The notes below the pieces were generated by a model, which worked only from the letters and a program-made list of their open reading frames with translations, was not told where the DNA came from and ran no database searches. From Prolixibacteraceae bacterium (GTDB lineage: Bacteria > Bacteroidota > Bacteroidia > Bacteroidales > Prolixibacteraceae), in NCBI GenBank assembly GCA_003537645.1, contig DPRM01000148.1, forward strand, positions 29,967 through 66,543: 36,577 nucleotides of DNA, given 5' to 3'. The translations under genes were made by a program, and so were the position numbers. How positions within the stretch are numbered: the stretch's first letter is position 1; every line of letters starts with the position of its first letter. Positions 15,613 to 22,285 of the stretch are shown here, piece by piece.

Positions 15613-16929
15613 TTATTTTAAAGGAAAATCTTCGTTGAATTGCTTCAGCCGTTTTTCCAAATCGTCAAACTGTTCACGTTTTACATGTGATACACATGCC
15701 CGTAATCCTTCTTTTTCGCTGCCTGTATTTTTCAGGGTAATGGCGCTAACTCCATAGTAAAGAAGATTTTCAAGCAACTGTCCGCCAGTCATTCCCGGAT
15801 ACCCGATGGTGAAATAGAATCCATCAGCAACCGGTTCATTGCCGTCTTTTTCATACACAATCTGAAATCCGTTGGCGACGAATAAATCTTTCATGATTTT
15901 GGCTTTGCGGCCATATTCCTTTACGTCTTCAATAAAATTAAATTCACCGTCGCTGGCAGCCTTAAACATGGCCGCCAAAGCGTGCTGGGTCGAATGTGTA
16001 ATTCCTGAAGAAAGTGCATACAAAACCTGCATAACGATGGTAAAACCGAATGGTTTGCTACCGAAACGTTTTTCCAGATTGTCGTACTGGCGGCTCCACA
16101 AGGCATTCGAAATAGCCATGATGGCGCCACGCTGTCCGGCATACGAGAAAATCTTTGATCCGGAGATGAACAGCACGTAATGATCAGTGTATTTGGCAAC
16201 GGTTGGCTGGTAGGGTGGCTTTCCCGGAGTGTATAAATCTTTCCTGAAGTCCATGCCGAAGTAGGCCAGATCTTCCATCACAATCACATCATATTTGGTG
16301 GCCAGTTCGCCGATAATCTGCAATTCTTCTTCAGTAAAACAAATCCAGCTTGGATTGTTCGGATTGGAATAAACCATCGAATTGATGTTGCCTTCAGCCA
16401 GGTAAGATTCGAGTTTGTCCCGAAGTTTTTCTCCGCGGAAATCAAATACATCGAACGATTCAAACTTATGACCCATCACCGTCATTTGCTGTTTCTGTAC
16501 CGGAAATCCGGGATCGAGAAATAGCGTGGTATCTTTTCTTGCATCCACGTTCCCGGCCACCAAAAGAGCAGCAAAAGTTCCCTGCATGGCTCCTGAAGTG
16601 GGGATACAACTGGCAGGTTCAACGTCAACATTCATGAATGTTTTGATGAAACGCGAAGCTTCGTATTTGAGTGGTTTGATGCCATCCATCATCGGATAAA
16701 CTGAAGCGACACCTGCTTGTAATGCTTTAATCTCGGCATCAACTCCCACCTGTGCGGCAGGAAGTCCGGGAACGCCCATTTCCATACGGACGAATTTAAT
16801 TCTGCTCTCTTCCTCAACGAGGTTTATTAAAGCAACAATTTCGCGGATGGAGGCTTTCCCAGGATCGCTAATCCGTAACTGGGAAATATATTTTCTTACA
16901 ATTTCTTGATTTACTGGTGTATTGTTCAT
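15613..16929 (-). CDS. PLP-dependent class I/II aminotransferase
   Basis: A 438-residue fold-type I aminotransferase. The PLP lysine is Lys259 in FISGSKIFSYAGQRG, with the phosphate-binding Arg267. SNPNNPSW (188-195) and VIVMEDLAYFGMDF (216-229) supply the cofactor-contacting Asn and Asp/Tyr residues. The start at 16929 gives MNNTPVNQEIVRKYI; the upstream reading to 17028 looks non-coding. It sits five bases before the ferredoxin and oxidoreductase genes, so its 2-oxoacid product or substrate is most likely shared with that enzyme. An own promoter is possible (TTTG, 21 nt, TATTTTTA at 16952-16984). Amino donor specificity is not readable from sequence; aromatic or branched-chain substrates are inferred from the neighbours. 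Confidence 0.9.
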   Translation of the reverse strand: MNNTPVNQEIVRKYISQLRISDPGKASIREIVALINLVEEESRIKFVRMEMGVPGLPAAQVGVDAEIKALQAGVASVYPMMDGIKPLKYEASRFIKTFMNVDVEPASCIPTSGAMQGTFAALLVAGNVDARKDTTLFLDPGFPVQKQQMTVMGHKFESFDVFDFRGEKLRDKLESYLAEGNINSMVYSNPNNPSWICFTEEELQIIGELATKYDVIVMEDLAYFGMDFRKDLYTPGKPPYQPTVAKYTDHYVLFISGSKIFSYAGQRGAIMAISNALWSRQYDNLEKRFGSKPFGFTIVMQVLYALSSGITHSTQHALAAMFKAASDGEFNFIEDVKEYGRKAKIMKDLFVANGFQIVYEKDGNEPVADGFYFTIGYPGMTGGQLLENLLYYGVSAITLKNTGSEKEGLRACVSHVKREQFDDLEKRLKQFNEDFPLK

Positions 16930-16951
16930 CTGATGATTCAGAAATTTTGAG

Positions 16952-16984
16952 TAAAAATAAGTAAAGTATTTGCGATAAATCAAA
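16952..16984 (-). promoter_or_regulatory. Candidate promoter of the aminotransferase-VOR sub-operon
   Basis: Minus-strand TTTG (16981-16984), a 21-nt spacer and TATTTTTA (16952-16959) differ from the consensus only in the last -7 base. It would start transcription about 15 bases before the aminotransferase ATG. Confidence 0.4.
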
Positions 16985-17014
16985 TGAATTCGGGGTATTG
17001 CAAAACAGGTTTGG

Positions 17015-17045
17015 CAATTCGGAAACACAAGCTGTTTGCGAATTG
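17015..17045. repeat. Hairpin in the flavodoxin-aminotransferase gap
   Basis: CAATTCG pairs with CGAATTG and AAACA with TGTTT, separated by one G-G mismatch, around a 5-nt loop (CAAGC). No T-run follows on either strand. It lies 90 bases after the flavodoxin stop, upstream of the candidate aminotransferase promoter, and may be a transcript end or an operator. Confidence 0.6.
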
Positions 17046-17134
17046 AAAATTGAAAGCAGGTAACCCGTTCTTGTTTTGAATTAACAGAAATGCAGGCTAA
17101 AAAATGAACCTGTATTTTGTCATGTTTTGGAAAT

Positions 17135-17659
17135 TTAGATTCCGAAAGCCGGTTTTATGGAGTTTACCCAGTTGGAAACACGCTCGTCGGTCAATTCCGG
17201 TTCAAAGTCTTCATCAATCGGTAGCCCGTAGAACATTCCGTCAATTACAGCTTCCGACTCATCGAAGTCATAACCGGCAGTATCCACTTTCCCAACCAAA
17301 TTTGCACCGTTTTTCAAAAGATCTTTGGCCAATACTCCGATTGCATTCACGAAATAGCTGGAATAAGTAATGTGATCGCCTAATCCGAAAATAGCTACCG
17401 TTTTACCGGAGAAATCGACTTTACTGATGTTGGGGAAGAATTTACTCCAATCGGTATTTGAATAGTTTGAATCCCAGGTCTCTTTTCCAACAGTAGAAAT
17501 GCCAAACACAATCAGATCGTACTTCTCCAAATCTGAAGCAACGGCATCATTAACCGAAATCATATCTACATTTTGTTCGCCCAAAGCTGCTTTAACTTTT
17601 TCAGCAACGCGGTGAACAGAACCTTTTAACGGACCGAAAAATAATCCAATTTTGCTCAT
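17135..17659 (-). CDS. Flavodoxin with an atypical FMN phosphate loop
   Basis: A 174-residue flavodoxin of long-chain size that would carry low-potential electrons with FMN. The fold markers are present: an N-terminal IGLFFG strand, YDLIVFGISTVGKETWDSNY for the isoalloxazine-binding loop, KTVAIFGLGDHITYSSYFVNAIGVL, and a C-terminal DERVSNWVNSI helix. The phosphate loop reads GPLKGSVHRVA instead of the usual TGT-x-TGNT pattern. It lies ten bases after pheA and upstream of the aminotransferase and 2-oxoacid:ferredoxin oxidoreductase. It is therefore a natural electron partner for that enzyme, especially in the reductive direction. That pairing is an inference from position. Confidence 0.9.
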   Translation of the reverse strand: MSKIGLFFGPLKGSVHRVAEKVKAALGEQNVDMISVNDAVASDLEKYDLIVFGISTVGKETWDSNYSNTDWSKFFPNISKVDFSGKTVAIFGLGDHITYSSYFVNAIGVLAKDLLKNGANLVGKVDTAGYDFDESEAVIDGMFYGLPIDEDFEPELTDERVSNWVNSIKPAFGI

Positions 17660-17669
17660 ATAATTTATT

Positions 17670-18506
17670 TTACTGGTTATGAATTGCTAATTCTCCACGA
17701 ACATACTCGCCTAATACAGAAAGACTTGACACATTTTTCAGGATGGCATGAAGTGCTTTCTCGTAATTATCAACCAAATCCCATTCCACATCAACATGAA
17801 AGGTATATTCGTTGGGCTTCCCGATAATTGGCACCGATTGTATTTTGGTGAGATTGATTTTGTTTTCAGCAAAGGTATTTAACACATTGGCCAAAGCGCC
17901 ATAATAGTGGCCAACTTCGAAACACAACGAAGCCTTGTTTGCCAACTCATTGGGCTTGGCATGTTTCGATAGAATAAGGAAACGGGTATAATTTTGTCTG
18001 TTCGTTTCGAGTCCCGAATCAAGAATATCCAGACCATAAAGCTCTGAAGTGCGATGATTCCCAATAGCAGCGGCATCTGTTAATTTTTCGTCACGTACCA
18101 GTTTCCCTGAAGCCGCAGTATCCTGATTTTCGATCAGATGAGCATTTGGAAAGTGTTTTTCGAGATATTCGGCGCACTGTTTTATAGCAATCGGATGCGA
18201 ATAAATGGTTTTGATATCCTCTTTGGTGACGCCAGGATTGGCCATCAGATGCATTTGTATATGAATGTAAATTTCACCAATCACCTTCAAATGATAGTCG
18301 CGTATCAATGCATAGTTTTGAAGCAAACTACCTGCAATCGAATTTTCGATGGCCATTACTGCAATGCTAACCTCGTCAGAATCAATTAAATTGCAAACGC
18401 TGGTAAAGGACTTGCATTCTACAACCTTGATTTCGTCCTCGAAATACCTTCTTGCCGCATCTTCGTGGAAAGAACCTGCAATTCCCTGTATAGCTATTTT
18501 TTTCAT
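17670..18506 (-). CDS. pheA: Prephenate dehydratase with C-terminal ACT domain
   Basis: Converts prephenate to phenylpyruvate, the penultimate step of phenylalanine synthesis. The 278-residue protein has the catalytic domain (about 2-182), with AIQGIAGSFHEDAA, AIENSIAGSL and the active-site NYTRFLIL (TRF at 174-176). The ACT domain (about 190-272) has GALANVLNTFAENKINLTKI. The phenylalanine-binding ESRP motif seen in regulated enzymes reads QSVP (223-226), so feedback control may be altered. The start at 18506 (MKKIAIQG) is preferred over one ten codons upstream. The flavodoxin gene follows after ten bases. A hairpin with a T-run lies 20 bases before the ATG. No chorismate mutase domain is fused. 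Confidence 0.93.
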   Translation of the reverse strand: MKKIAIQGIAGSFHEDAARRYFEDEIKVVECKSFTSVCNLIDSDEVSIAVMAIENSIAGSLLQNYALIRDYHLKVIGEIYIHIQMHLMANPGVTKEDIKTIYSHPIAIKQCAEYLEKHFPNAHLIENQDTAASGKLVRDEKLTDAAAIGNHRTSELYGLDILDSGLETNRQNYTRFLILSKHAKPNELANKASLCFEVGHYYGALANVLNTFAENKINLTKIQSVPIIGKPNEYTFHVDVEWDLVDNYEKALHAILKNVSSLSVLGEYVRGELAIHNQ

Positions 18507-18521
18507 CTTCTCTTTAATGTT

Positions 18522-18544
18522 AAAAATCCCGGACAAAGCCGGGA
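18522..18544 (-). terminator. Hairpin plus T-run in the pheA leader (possible attenuator)
   Basis: Minus-strand TCCCGG, loop CTTTGT, CCGGGA, then five T, ends about 15 bases before the pheA ATG. A smaller TTAGG...CCTAA hairpin precedes it, and an upstream CCGGA could pair with TCCGG of the terminator stem instead. It is either the terminator of the ACT-gene transcript or an attenuator for pheA. Confidence 0.6.
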
Positions 18545-18589
18545 CAATTTAGGTAAAATATCCTAATATCTCTCCGGAATGTAAGTTTG

Positions 18590-18597
18590 CAAAGATA
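18590..18597 (-). promoter_or_regulatory. Candidate -7 box upstream of pheA
   Basis: Minus-strand TATCTTTG matches TAnnTTTG exactly, but no TTTG is found at the right distance upstream. It would start a leader of roughly 77 bases containing the hairpin at 18522-18544. Confidence 0.35.
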
Positions 18598-18637
18598 ACA
18601 AACGAACCGGAGATCAGTTTTTCGACTGATAAGGAAT

Positions 18638-19066
18638 TTAAATCTTATACATATCGCTGGCGCTCACCAGTTCCATTTTGTGTGCCTGAAGGACTTCAAT
18701 GCATTTCTGAATATTATCGGGTTTCAGTACAATGTTGGCCGATTGATCATTCATCGAATACGCATACAAATACTCGATAAACACACTTTCTCCGGAAAGA
18801 ATATTCAGCGCCCGGGCCAAAGCTCCCGGCTCATTTGGACTGTTCAGGCAAATTACATCGGTGAGCCTCACCGAAAATTCTGCTTCTTTCAGGATTGAAA
18901 GCGCTTTTTCCGGATCAGAAACGATCATTCGCAGAATACCAAATTCGGAGGTGTCGGCCACGCTGAATGCCGACATGTTGATTCCGGCATTGCCCAAAAT
19001 CTGGGTCACTTCGTTCAGTCGTCCGGTTTTATTTTCAAGAAATACTGACAATTGTTTGATAATCAT
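18638..19066 (-). CDS. Tandem ACT-domain amino-acid-binding protein
   Basis: A 142-residue protein made of two ACT domains, at about 3-68 and 70-140. The first opens IKQLSVFLENKTGRLNEVTQILGNAGINM, the second VICLNSPNEPGALARALNIL, both with the usual glycine in the ligand-binding turn (TGRL, PGAL). There is no DNA-binding or catalytic domain. Such proteins bind amino acids and are often found beside PaaK-like CoA ligases in anaerobes. It follows the second ligase gene by 12 bases and precedes pheA by 131 bases. A role as an amino acid sensor acting on the ligase or oxidoreductase is inferred from position only. Confidence 0.9.
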   Translation of the reverse strand: MIIKQLSVFLENKTGRLNEVTQILGNAGINMSAFSVADTSEFGILRMIVSDPEKALSILKEAEFSVRLTDVICLNSPNEPGALARALNILSGESVFIEYLYAYSMNDQSANIVLKPDNIQKCIEVLQAHKMELVSASDMYKI

Positions 19067-19078
19067 ACTACTTTCCTC

Positions 19079-20377
19079 CTATAATTTGCGGTTATCGATT
19101 ACTCGTTTGGCTTTTCCGGCAGTGCGTTCGATGGTTTTAGGTTCCACCAGTTTCACATCAACCGAAATGCCCAGTGTATTCTGAATTTTGTGCGTAATTC
19201 TTTTGCGCAGGGCTTCGAGCTGTTTGATTTCGTCGGAGAAGAATTGCTCCTGAACTTCAACCATCAGTTTTACCGTATCCAAGTTACCTTCCCTTTCAAC
19301 AATGATCAGGTAATGCGGTGAGGTTTCGCTTATTTCGAGCAGAACGGTTTCGATTTGCGATGGAAACACGTTCACTCCGCGAATAATCAGCATATCGTCG
19401 CTGCGGCCTTTGCATTTTTCCATGCGAACCAAAGTGCGGCCACAGGCGCATTTTTCGTAGTTCAGGCGGGTCAGGTCGCGGGTGCGGTAGCGAATGAGCG
19501 GAATTCCTTCCTTGGTGATGGTGGTGAAAACCAGCTCTCCGATTTCACCTGCAGGCAGTGGCTGTAAGGTTTCCGGATCAATAATTTCAGGAATAAAATG
19601 GTCTTCCATGATGTGCATTCCGGCCTGATGCTCGCACTCGCACGAAACGCCGGGGCCCATAATTTCGCTTAGTCCGTAGATATCGATGGCTTTAATGCCC
19701 AGACTGGCTTCAATTTCCTTGCGCATGTTCTCGGTCCACGGCTCGGCACCAAAAATTCCAATGCGCAATTTGAGTTTGCTTTTGTCAATTCCCTTGGCTT
19801 TCATTTCTTCGCCCAGGTGAAGCGAATACGATGGTGTACAGGCAATTACTGTTGTGCCAAAATCTTCCATCAACTGCAACTGCTTGTCGGTATTTCCTCC
19901 TGAAATCGGGATCACCGAAGCGCCCAAATTTTCGCAGCCGTAATGCAGACCCAGTCCGCCGGTAAACAATCCATAGCCATAAGCCACTTGCACAATATCG
20001 TCGCGGTGCACACCTGCCATACAAAGTGCACGGGTCACCATTTCGGCCCAGTTGTTCAGATCTTTGCGGGTATAGCCAACCACAGTCGGTTTTCCGGTTG
20101 TTCCTGAAGAAGCATGGATACGCACAATTTCGCTCATCGGAACGGTGAACAGTCCGAAAGGGTAATTGTCGCGCAGATCAGTTTTCAGGGTAAAGGGCAG
20201 TTTTACCAAATCGTCAACCGATTGGATATCGTCGGGAACCAAGCCCGCTTCCTGCATTTTTTGTCGGTAACTGGGCACATTGTGGTAAATCCGGCGGACA
20301 GTTTCCTTCAGCCGTTCCGATTGAATGTCGCGCATTTCGTCGCGGCTCGCACATTCTATTTTTTCGTTCCAGATCAT
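19079..20377 (-). CDS. paaK: Phenylacetate-CoA ligase family enzyme (second copy)
   Basis: An ATP-dependent (AMP-forming) aryl-acid CoA ligase of 432 residues. The phosphate-binding loop is HASSGTTGKPTVVGY (88-102), followed by GYGLFTGGLGLHYG, the adenine-binding IYGLSEIMGPGVSCEC, and the hinge region YRTRDLTRLNYEKCACGRTLVRMEKCKGRSDDMLIIRGVNVFPSQIE typical of PaaK. The product would be phenylacetyl-CoA or a related aryl- or indolyl-acetyl-CoA. It lies between two tandem-ACT genes (gaps of 21 and 12 bases). Two copies with different partners suggest different acid specificities. Which acid each uses cannot be told from sequence alone. Confidence 0.92.
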   Translation of the reverse strand: MIWNEKIECASRDEMRDIQSERLKETVRRIYHNVPSYRQKMQEAGLVPDDIQSVDDLVKLPFTLKTDLRDNYPFGLFTVPMSEIVRIHASSGTTGKPTVVGYTRKDLNNWAEMVTRALCMAGVHRDDIVQVAYGYGLFTGGLGLHYGCENLGASVIPISGGNTDKQLQLMEDFGTTVIACTPSYSLHLGEEMKAKGIDKSKLKLRIGIFGAEPWTENMRKEIEASLGIKAIDIYGLSEIMGPGVSCECEHQAGMHIMEDHFIPEIIDPETLQPLPAGEIGELVFTTITKEGIPLIRYRTRDLTRLNYEKCACGRTLVRMEKCKGRSDDMLIIRGVNVFPSQIETVLLEISETSPHYLIIVEREGNLDTVKLMVEVQEQFFSDEIKQLEALRKRITHKIQNTLGISVDVKLVEPKTIERTAGKAKRVIDNRKL

Positions 20378-20381
20378 TCTT

Positions 20382-20408
20382 ATTTACGATTTAAAGATTT
20401 ACGATTTA
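20382..20408. repeat. Direct repeat ATTTACGATTTA x2 over the ACT stop codon
   Basis: Two exact 12-nt copies at 20382-20393 and 20397-20408 are separated by AAG. The second contains the stop codon (20399-20401) of the ACT gene. Confidence 0.6.
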
Positions 20409-20839
20409 CTTTCCCCATACACTTTGTCGTCGGCAATAATTTTCAGCCCGGCTTTCTGAAGTTTTTCCCTGGCATCAACCACATCTTCCGTATCAATAAC
20501 AAAGTAGGCATTTTCGTTGGCATAGGCCGACCGTCCGTAGGCATTGGTGAAATTGACTCCGGCTTTCACGATTTCTTTCAGCAAATCGTCCAATCCACCG
20601 GGTTGATCTTTCATTTCGATGACCACAATTTCACGAAGTGCTGCCGACAAGCCTTTTTCAACCAATAACTGGCGGGCAAGTATGGGATTTGAAACCACCA
20701 GGTTCAGGATTCCCCAGCCGCTGGCAGTGTGGTTCAGGTTCATGGTGCGAATGTTGATCTCTGCTTCTTTCAGCACAGCGGTTACCCGTTCGAGGTGACC
20801 GATCTTATTTTCGAGAAATATGGAAACCTGGTATGCCAT
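20399..20839 (-). CDS. Tandem ACT-domain amino-acid-binding protein (first copy)
   Basis: A 146-residue double-ACT protein, paralogous to the one at 18638-19066. Domain one (about 3-70) opens YQVSIFLENKIGHLERVTAVLKEAEINI, and domain two (about 72-142) has VVIEMKDQPGGLDDLLKEIVKAGVNF. The ligand-turn glycines are kept (IGHL, PGGL). It lies between the two ligase genes, 128 bases after the first and 21 bases before the second, with dispersed repeats on both sides. The regular alternation of ligase and ACT protein suggests that each ACT protein serves its adjacent ligase, perhaps as an amino-acid-responsive regulator; this is inference. Paralogy of the two ligase-ACT pairs points to an ancient tandem duplication. 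Confidence 0.9.
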   Translation of the reverse strand: MAYQVSIFLENKIGHLERVTAVLKEAEINIRTMNLNHTASGWGILNLVVSNPILARQLLVEKGLSAALREIVVIEMKDQPGGLDDLLKEIVKAGVNFTNAYGRSAYANENAYFVIDTEDVVDAREKLQKAGLKIIADDKVYGESKS

Positions 20840-20874
20840 GGGAATGATGAATTATGAATGATAAATTTTTATTT

Positions 20875-20964
20875 AGTATCAAGTATTAGGATTTAAGTAT
20901 CAAGCAGTCCAAGCAATGGCATTTTTTTTCTTGTCTTGATACTTGATTCTCATATCTTGCTACT
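20875..20964. repeat. TATCAAG-type intergenic repeat after the first CoA ligase gene
   Basis: AGTATCAAGTATTAGG and AAGTATCAAG face CTTGATACTTGATTC across a T-rich centre, forming an imperfect inverted repeat. It ends a few bases from the ligase stop codon (20968-20970). The words match those at 1383-1438. An AATTATGAATGATAA stretch at 20849-20863 adjoins it. Confidence 0.65.
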
Positions 20965-20967
20965 TAT

Positions 20968-22275
20968 CTATGAATTTAACGCCACCCGGAGTTCTTTAAC
21001 CCGAACAGCTTTGCCTTCCGATTTGGGAAGAGAACCTGGCTCAACCAGTTTTACGATTGGTTTTACCAAAACTTCATCGCGAATCTGACCTGAAATCAAG
21101 CGGGAAAGTTTATCGAGACGGGTAATGTCGCCATTAAACCAGTCTTTTTTCACTTCCACTTCAATAATCATTTCATCCGATCCGTTAATGGTGTCTAAGG
21201 TAATTAAATAGTCGGCACCTACCTCCGGAATTTTCATCAGCACACCTTCAATCTGCATCGGGAAAACGTTGCAGCCTTTCACAATGAACATGTCGTCGCT
21301 GCGCCCGGTGATGCGGTCGAGGCGAACATGAGTACGTCCGCAGGCACATTTCCCGGGAAGAATTCGTGTGAGGTCGCGGGTGCGGTAACGAATCAGTGGC
21401 ATTGCTTCACGGTCGAGTGTGGTCATAACGAGCTCGCCCACTTCTCCGTCAGCAACCGGTTCAAGTGTATCGGGATTAATGATTTCGATGATGTAAGCAT
21501 CTTCCCAAATGTGCAAACCGTTCTGGGAAGTACATTCGAAAGCAACGCCAGGGCCGTTCATCTCGGAAAGGCCGAACGAATTGTACGCTTTTACACCGAA
21601 CATTTCTTCGATACGACGACGCTGTTCTTCGGTGTGAGGTTCAGCCCCAATCACAAAAGTATGCAGCTTGGTGTCTTTTCGCGGGTCGAGTCCTTCTTCC
21701 TGAAAAACTTCGAATAAGCGATTCAGGTAACTTGGAATGGCATGGGCAACGGTTGTTCCGTAATCCTGCATCAGTTTAATCTGGCGTTGACTGTTTCCTG
21801 CCCCGGCCGGAATACTCAAACAACCTAAACGTTCAATTCCATACTGAAAACCCAACCCGCCAGTAAATAAACCATACCCGCAAATGTTCTGGAATACATC
21901 GGTATCGCGTACCCCGGCACAAAATAGTGAGCGCGCCATCAGGTTTGCCCACGAACCGATGTCGTGCCGGTTATGAAAAATAACGGTTGGGTTTCCGGTT
22001 GTTCCGCTCGAACTGTGCAAACGGATCAGCTCTTTTTGAGGCAATCCTAAAAATCCGTATGGAAAATTATCGCGTAAGTTTTGTTTCGTTGTAAACGGCA
22101 ATTTCCGGATGTCGGCAACCGATCTGATCGAATCTGCTGACAGACCCATTTGTTTATACAGGCTTCCGTAATACAGCGAATTCATCGCTGCCTGGATGGT
22201 TTTTTTCAGGCGTGTAACCTGAAGTTTTTCAAGATTATTCCGGTCAAGGGTTTCAAGTTCGTTTTCCCAATACAT
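20968..22275 (-). CDS. paaK: Phenylacetate-CoA ligase family enzyme (first copy)
   Basis: A 435-residue AMP-forming aryl-acid CoA ligase, paralogous to that at 19079-20377. The phosphate loop is HSSSGTTGNPTVIFH (87-101), with GYGLFTGGLGFQYG, the adenine motif NSFGLSEMNGPGVAFEC and the hinge CACGRTHVRLDRITGRSDDMFIVKGCNVFPMQIE. It starts ten bases after the DcaP-like porin gene, an arrangement that suggests uptake of an acid across the outer membrane followed by activation to its CoA thioester. The substitution of Asn for Lys in the phosphate loop (TTGNP against TTGKP) differs from the sister copy, in line with functional divergence. The acid is not known: phenylacetate, indoleacetate and 4-hydroxyphenylacetate are all reasonable. 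Confidence 0.92.
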   Translation of the reverse strand: MYWENELETLDRNNLEKLQVTRLKKTIQAAMNSLYYGSLYKQMGLSADSIRSVADIRKLPFTTKQNLRDNFPYGFLGLPQKELIRLHSSSGTTGNPTVIFHNRHDIGSWANLMARSLFCAGVRDTDVFQNICGYGLFTGGLGFQYGIERLGCLSIPAGAGNSQRQIKLMQDYGTTVAHAIPSYLNRLFEVFQEEGLDPRKDTKLHTFVIGAEPHTEEQRRRIEEMFGVKAYNSFGLSEMNGPGVAFECTSQNGLHIWEDAYIIEIINPDTLEPVADGEVGELVMTTLDREAMPLIRYRTRDLTRILPGKCACGRTHVRLDRITGRSDDMFIVKGCNVFPMQIEGVLMKIPEVGADYLITLDTINGSDEMIIEVEVKKDWFNGDITRLDKLSRLISGQIRDEVLVKPIVKLVEPGSLPKSEGKAVRVKELRVALNS

Positions 22276-22285
22276 ATCGTTCAGT

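Noticed and set aside
18507..18637. Phenylalanine-rich leader peptide upstream of pheA
   Set aside because: No ATG precedes the terminator-like hairpin in the predicted leader, so classical ribosome-mediated attenuation is not supported.
20114..20668. 184-codon frame antisense to the ligase and ACT genes
   Set aside because: It runs across two real genes and their gap with no recognisable motif.
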